Of a stretch of 6,805 bases of DNA, positions 5,744-6,805 are shown piece after piece. The stretch's first letter is position 1; every line of letters starts with the position of its first letter. This DNA comes from Clostridiales bacterium (GTDB lineage Bacteria; Bacillota; Clostridia; Lachnospirales; Lachnospiraceae), in contig JAATEU010000269.1 in NCBI GenBank assembly GCA_015655565.1, positions 1-6,805 on the forward strand. The letters run 5' to 3'. The notes beneath the pieces were generated by a model. It was not told the origin of the DNA. It was given only the letters and a program-made list of their open reading frames with translations, and ran no database searches. The translations under genes were made by a program, and so were the position numbers.

Positions 5744-6670
5744 GTGGCTGCTCAAACCCTGCTAACTACAGGAACTACCTTTGTTTCAAGTGCATTGGCA
5801 GATATTAACCTTTCATTTAGTGCCATTACAGTAGTTGGAACTGGCCCGGATTATCAGGACAGCATCAGTTTTCTGAAATTTGACTTACCGTCCCTGCCTG
5901 TTGAATCAGTAGACAGTGCCATACTCCGTTTGTTTGTTTTCGCTAAAACAGGTGTTTCACCCAGCCCTATTGCGGTAAATAGGGTAACCTCGGATTTTGA
6001 TATTAATACGGTAACCTACACTACAAGGCCACCTTATGTTCCGACGGCGTCTACCGCTGATATTTCAGCTGATGAAGTTCTTCAGTATATTGAGATTGAT
6101 GTCACTGCTCCGATAAATCAATGGCTGAATGGAACCTTTCCAAATTACGGTATTGCACTGACCAATCCTGACGGAACAACTTCCATACAATTTGGCGGTA
6201 AACCCATCGGCGATGCATATGAACCCCAGCTGGTCCTCACTTATTCCTCTGGAACTACCGGCAATCTGGCAGGAGTCCATGCACAGGTTCAGGAAAGTCC
6301 AGGTACATTAATTGCTGATGGGGAAAACGTCATTTTTGACACCATAATTAACGACCGTGCTGAAAACATTAGTTATAATGCCGTTACAGGGGAGTTTACC
6401 ATTTCGGGAACCGGAAATTACTATATTAATTGGTGGGTTACAACAGACGGTTCAGGCGGACCTGTTAATATGGTATTTGCAGTACTTGTTGACGGCAGCA
6501 CCGTTTCACAGGGCAATTCACCAATTGTAACCGGACAGGTGAATGGTAATGCCTTTATAACGGTATCTGACAGCCCTGTTACGGTAACATTGGAAAATCA
6601 AACAGGCGCTGAGGTTGTTTTTGCAAATATACCTGTTCAGGCTGATATTACAATATTAACAGTAAGTTAA
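5744..6670 (+). CDS. DNRLRE/CBM96-like and BclA-C-terminal-like surface protein, probably of the spore
   Basis: Likely a structural or binding protein of the spore surface or cell surface; no enzyme motif seen. 308 residues from the GTG, no cysteine, no signal peptide, no membrane segment, no sortase motif. Residues about 5-168 look like a DNRLRE domain (beta-sandwich, overlapping the CBM96 carbohydrate-binding family): SFLKFDLPSLP (42-52), SAILRLFVF (58-66), VNRVTSDFDINTVTYTTRP (78-96), IDVTAPINQWLNGTFPNYGI (118-137), EPQLVLTY (160-167). After a short SSGTTG linker, residues 174-308 resemble the C-terminal domain of BclA-like collagen proteins: VIFDTIINDRAENISYNAVTG (196-216 region), NYYINWWV (225-232), SPIVTGQVNG (259-268). 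That fold is C1q/TNF-like and usually trimeric. There is no collagen Gly-X-Y stalk between the halves. Lack of an export signal fits assembly from the mother cell onto a spore; this is inference. Domain calls are from memory of the families. Confidence 0.75.
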   Translation: MAAQTLLTTGTTFVSSALADINLSFSAITVVGTGPDYQDSISFLKFDLPSLPVESVDSAILRLFVFAKTGVSPSPIAVNRVTSDFDINTVTYTTRPPYVPTASTADISADEVLQYIEIDVTAPINQWLNGTFPNYGIALTNPDGTTSIQFGGKPIGDAYEPQLVLTYSSGTTGNLAGVHAQVQESPGTLIADGENVIFDTIINDRAENISYNAVTGEFTISGTGNYYINWWVTTDGSGGPVNMVFAVLVDGSTVSQGNSPIVTGQVNGNAFITVSDSPVTVTLENQTGAEVVFANIPVQADITILTVS

Positions 6671-6689
6671 AATTTTACGGCATATATAG

Positions 6690-6725
6690 ACCTCCGGGAC
6701 GGAAAAATACTTCCGTCCCGGAGGT
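6690..6725 (+). terminator. Very stable hairpin after the surface-protein gene
   Basis: A perfect 15-bp GC-rich stem (6690-6704 with 6711-6725) with a six-base loop, starting 20 bases after the stop. No T-run follows, so it is not a standard Rho-independent terminator. It may still end transcription or protect the 3' end of the mRNA. Confidence 0.55.
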
Positions 6726-6733
6726 TCAATCAA

Positions 6734-6757
6734 TTCCCCCGCCTCTTAGGCGGGGAA
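6734..6757. repeat. GC-rich hairpin, possible end of an IS200/IS605-type element
   Basis: Stem ccccgcc (6737-6743) with ggcgggg (6749-6755), extended by two A-T pairs across a bulged C at 6736, and a five-base tctta loop. No T-run on either strand. Its GC-rich subterminal hairpin in AT-rich surroundings resembles the ends of IS200/IS605 elements; if so, the element lies to the right, beyond the window. No transposase gene or target site can be seen to prove this. Confidence 0.3.
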
Positions 6758-6805
6758 CTTCCTTGATAGGTTAAATCCATCATTCAATAAAGTTAGCTCT
6801 TACCG

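Noticed and set aside
1..6805. CRISPR array, tRNA, rRNA or defence-system genes
   Set aside because: No direct repeats with regular spacers, no cloverleaf-like sequence and no defence-type domain was seen in any of the five genes.

Overview
The window is visibly AT-rich, with strong AGGAGG-type ribosome binding sites, T-tailed hairpin terminators and long AT-rich intergenic spacers. It carries a GTP-type PEP carboxykinase, a Mn-type superoxide dismutase, a tandem class II aldolase-fold protein and a surface protein resembling spore-coat collagen-like proteins at its C-terminus. Together these suggest a chromosomal segment of a spore-forming clostridium, most likely a Lachnospiraceae-like Firmicute. 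This is inferred from protein style and signals, not from any database search.

Layout. (1) 4-1038 (+): a LacI/GalR-family regulator whose promoter lies outside the window. (2) 1092-2377 (-), convergent with it: a tandem-domain class II aldolase/adducin-fold protein. Its N-terminal coding end is displaced by an apparent one-base deletion near 2356-2357. The good ribosome binding site and ATG (2377) lead only to a 12-residue peptide, whose stop overlaps the ATG (2339) of the 415-residue body as TAATG. A possible LacI-type operator lies inside a candidate promoter upstream. The regulator and aldolase may form a small sugar-responsive unit, but the sugar cannot be told from the sequence. (3) 2640-4430 (-): pckG, with a terminator just after it. 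(4) 4431-4854: a divergent AT-rich control region with candidate promoters for both flanking genes and two palindromes. (5) 4855-5481 (+): sodA, Mn-type, followed by a textbook terminator. (6) 5744-6670 (+): a secretion-signal-less, cysteine-free protein joining a DNRLRE/CBM96-like beta domain to a BclA-C-terminal-like domain, probably a spore- or cell-surface component. (7) 6671-6805: two strong hairpins without T-runs. The second may be the end of an IS200/IS605-type element continuing past the window.

These genes do not form one pathway. pckG is central carbon metabolism, sodA is oxidative-stress defence, the lacI/aldolase pair looks like peripheral sugar use, and the last gene is a surface or spore structural gene. 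I see no defence system, CRISPR array, prophage or RNA gene. The points most worth a second look are the aldolase frameshift, the domain pairing in the last gene, the palindromes between pckG and sodA, and the terminal hairpin.
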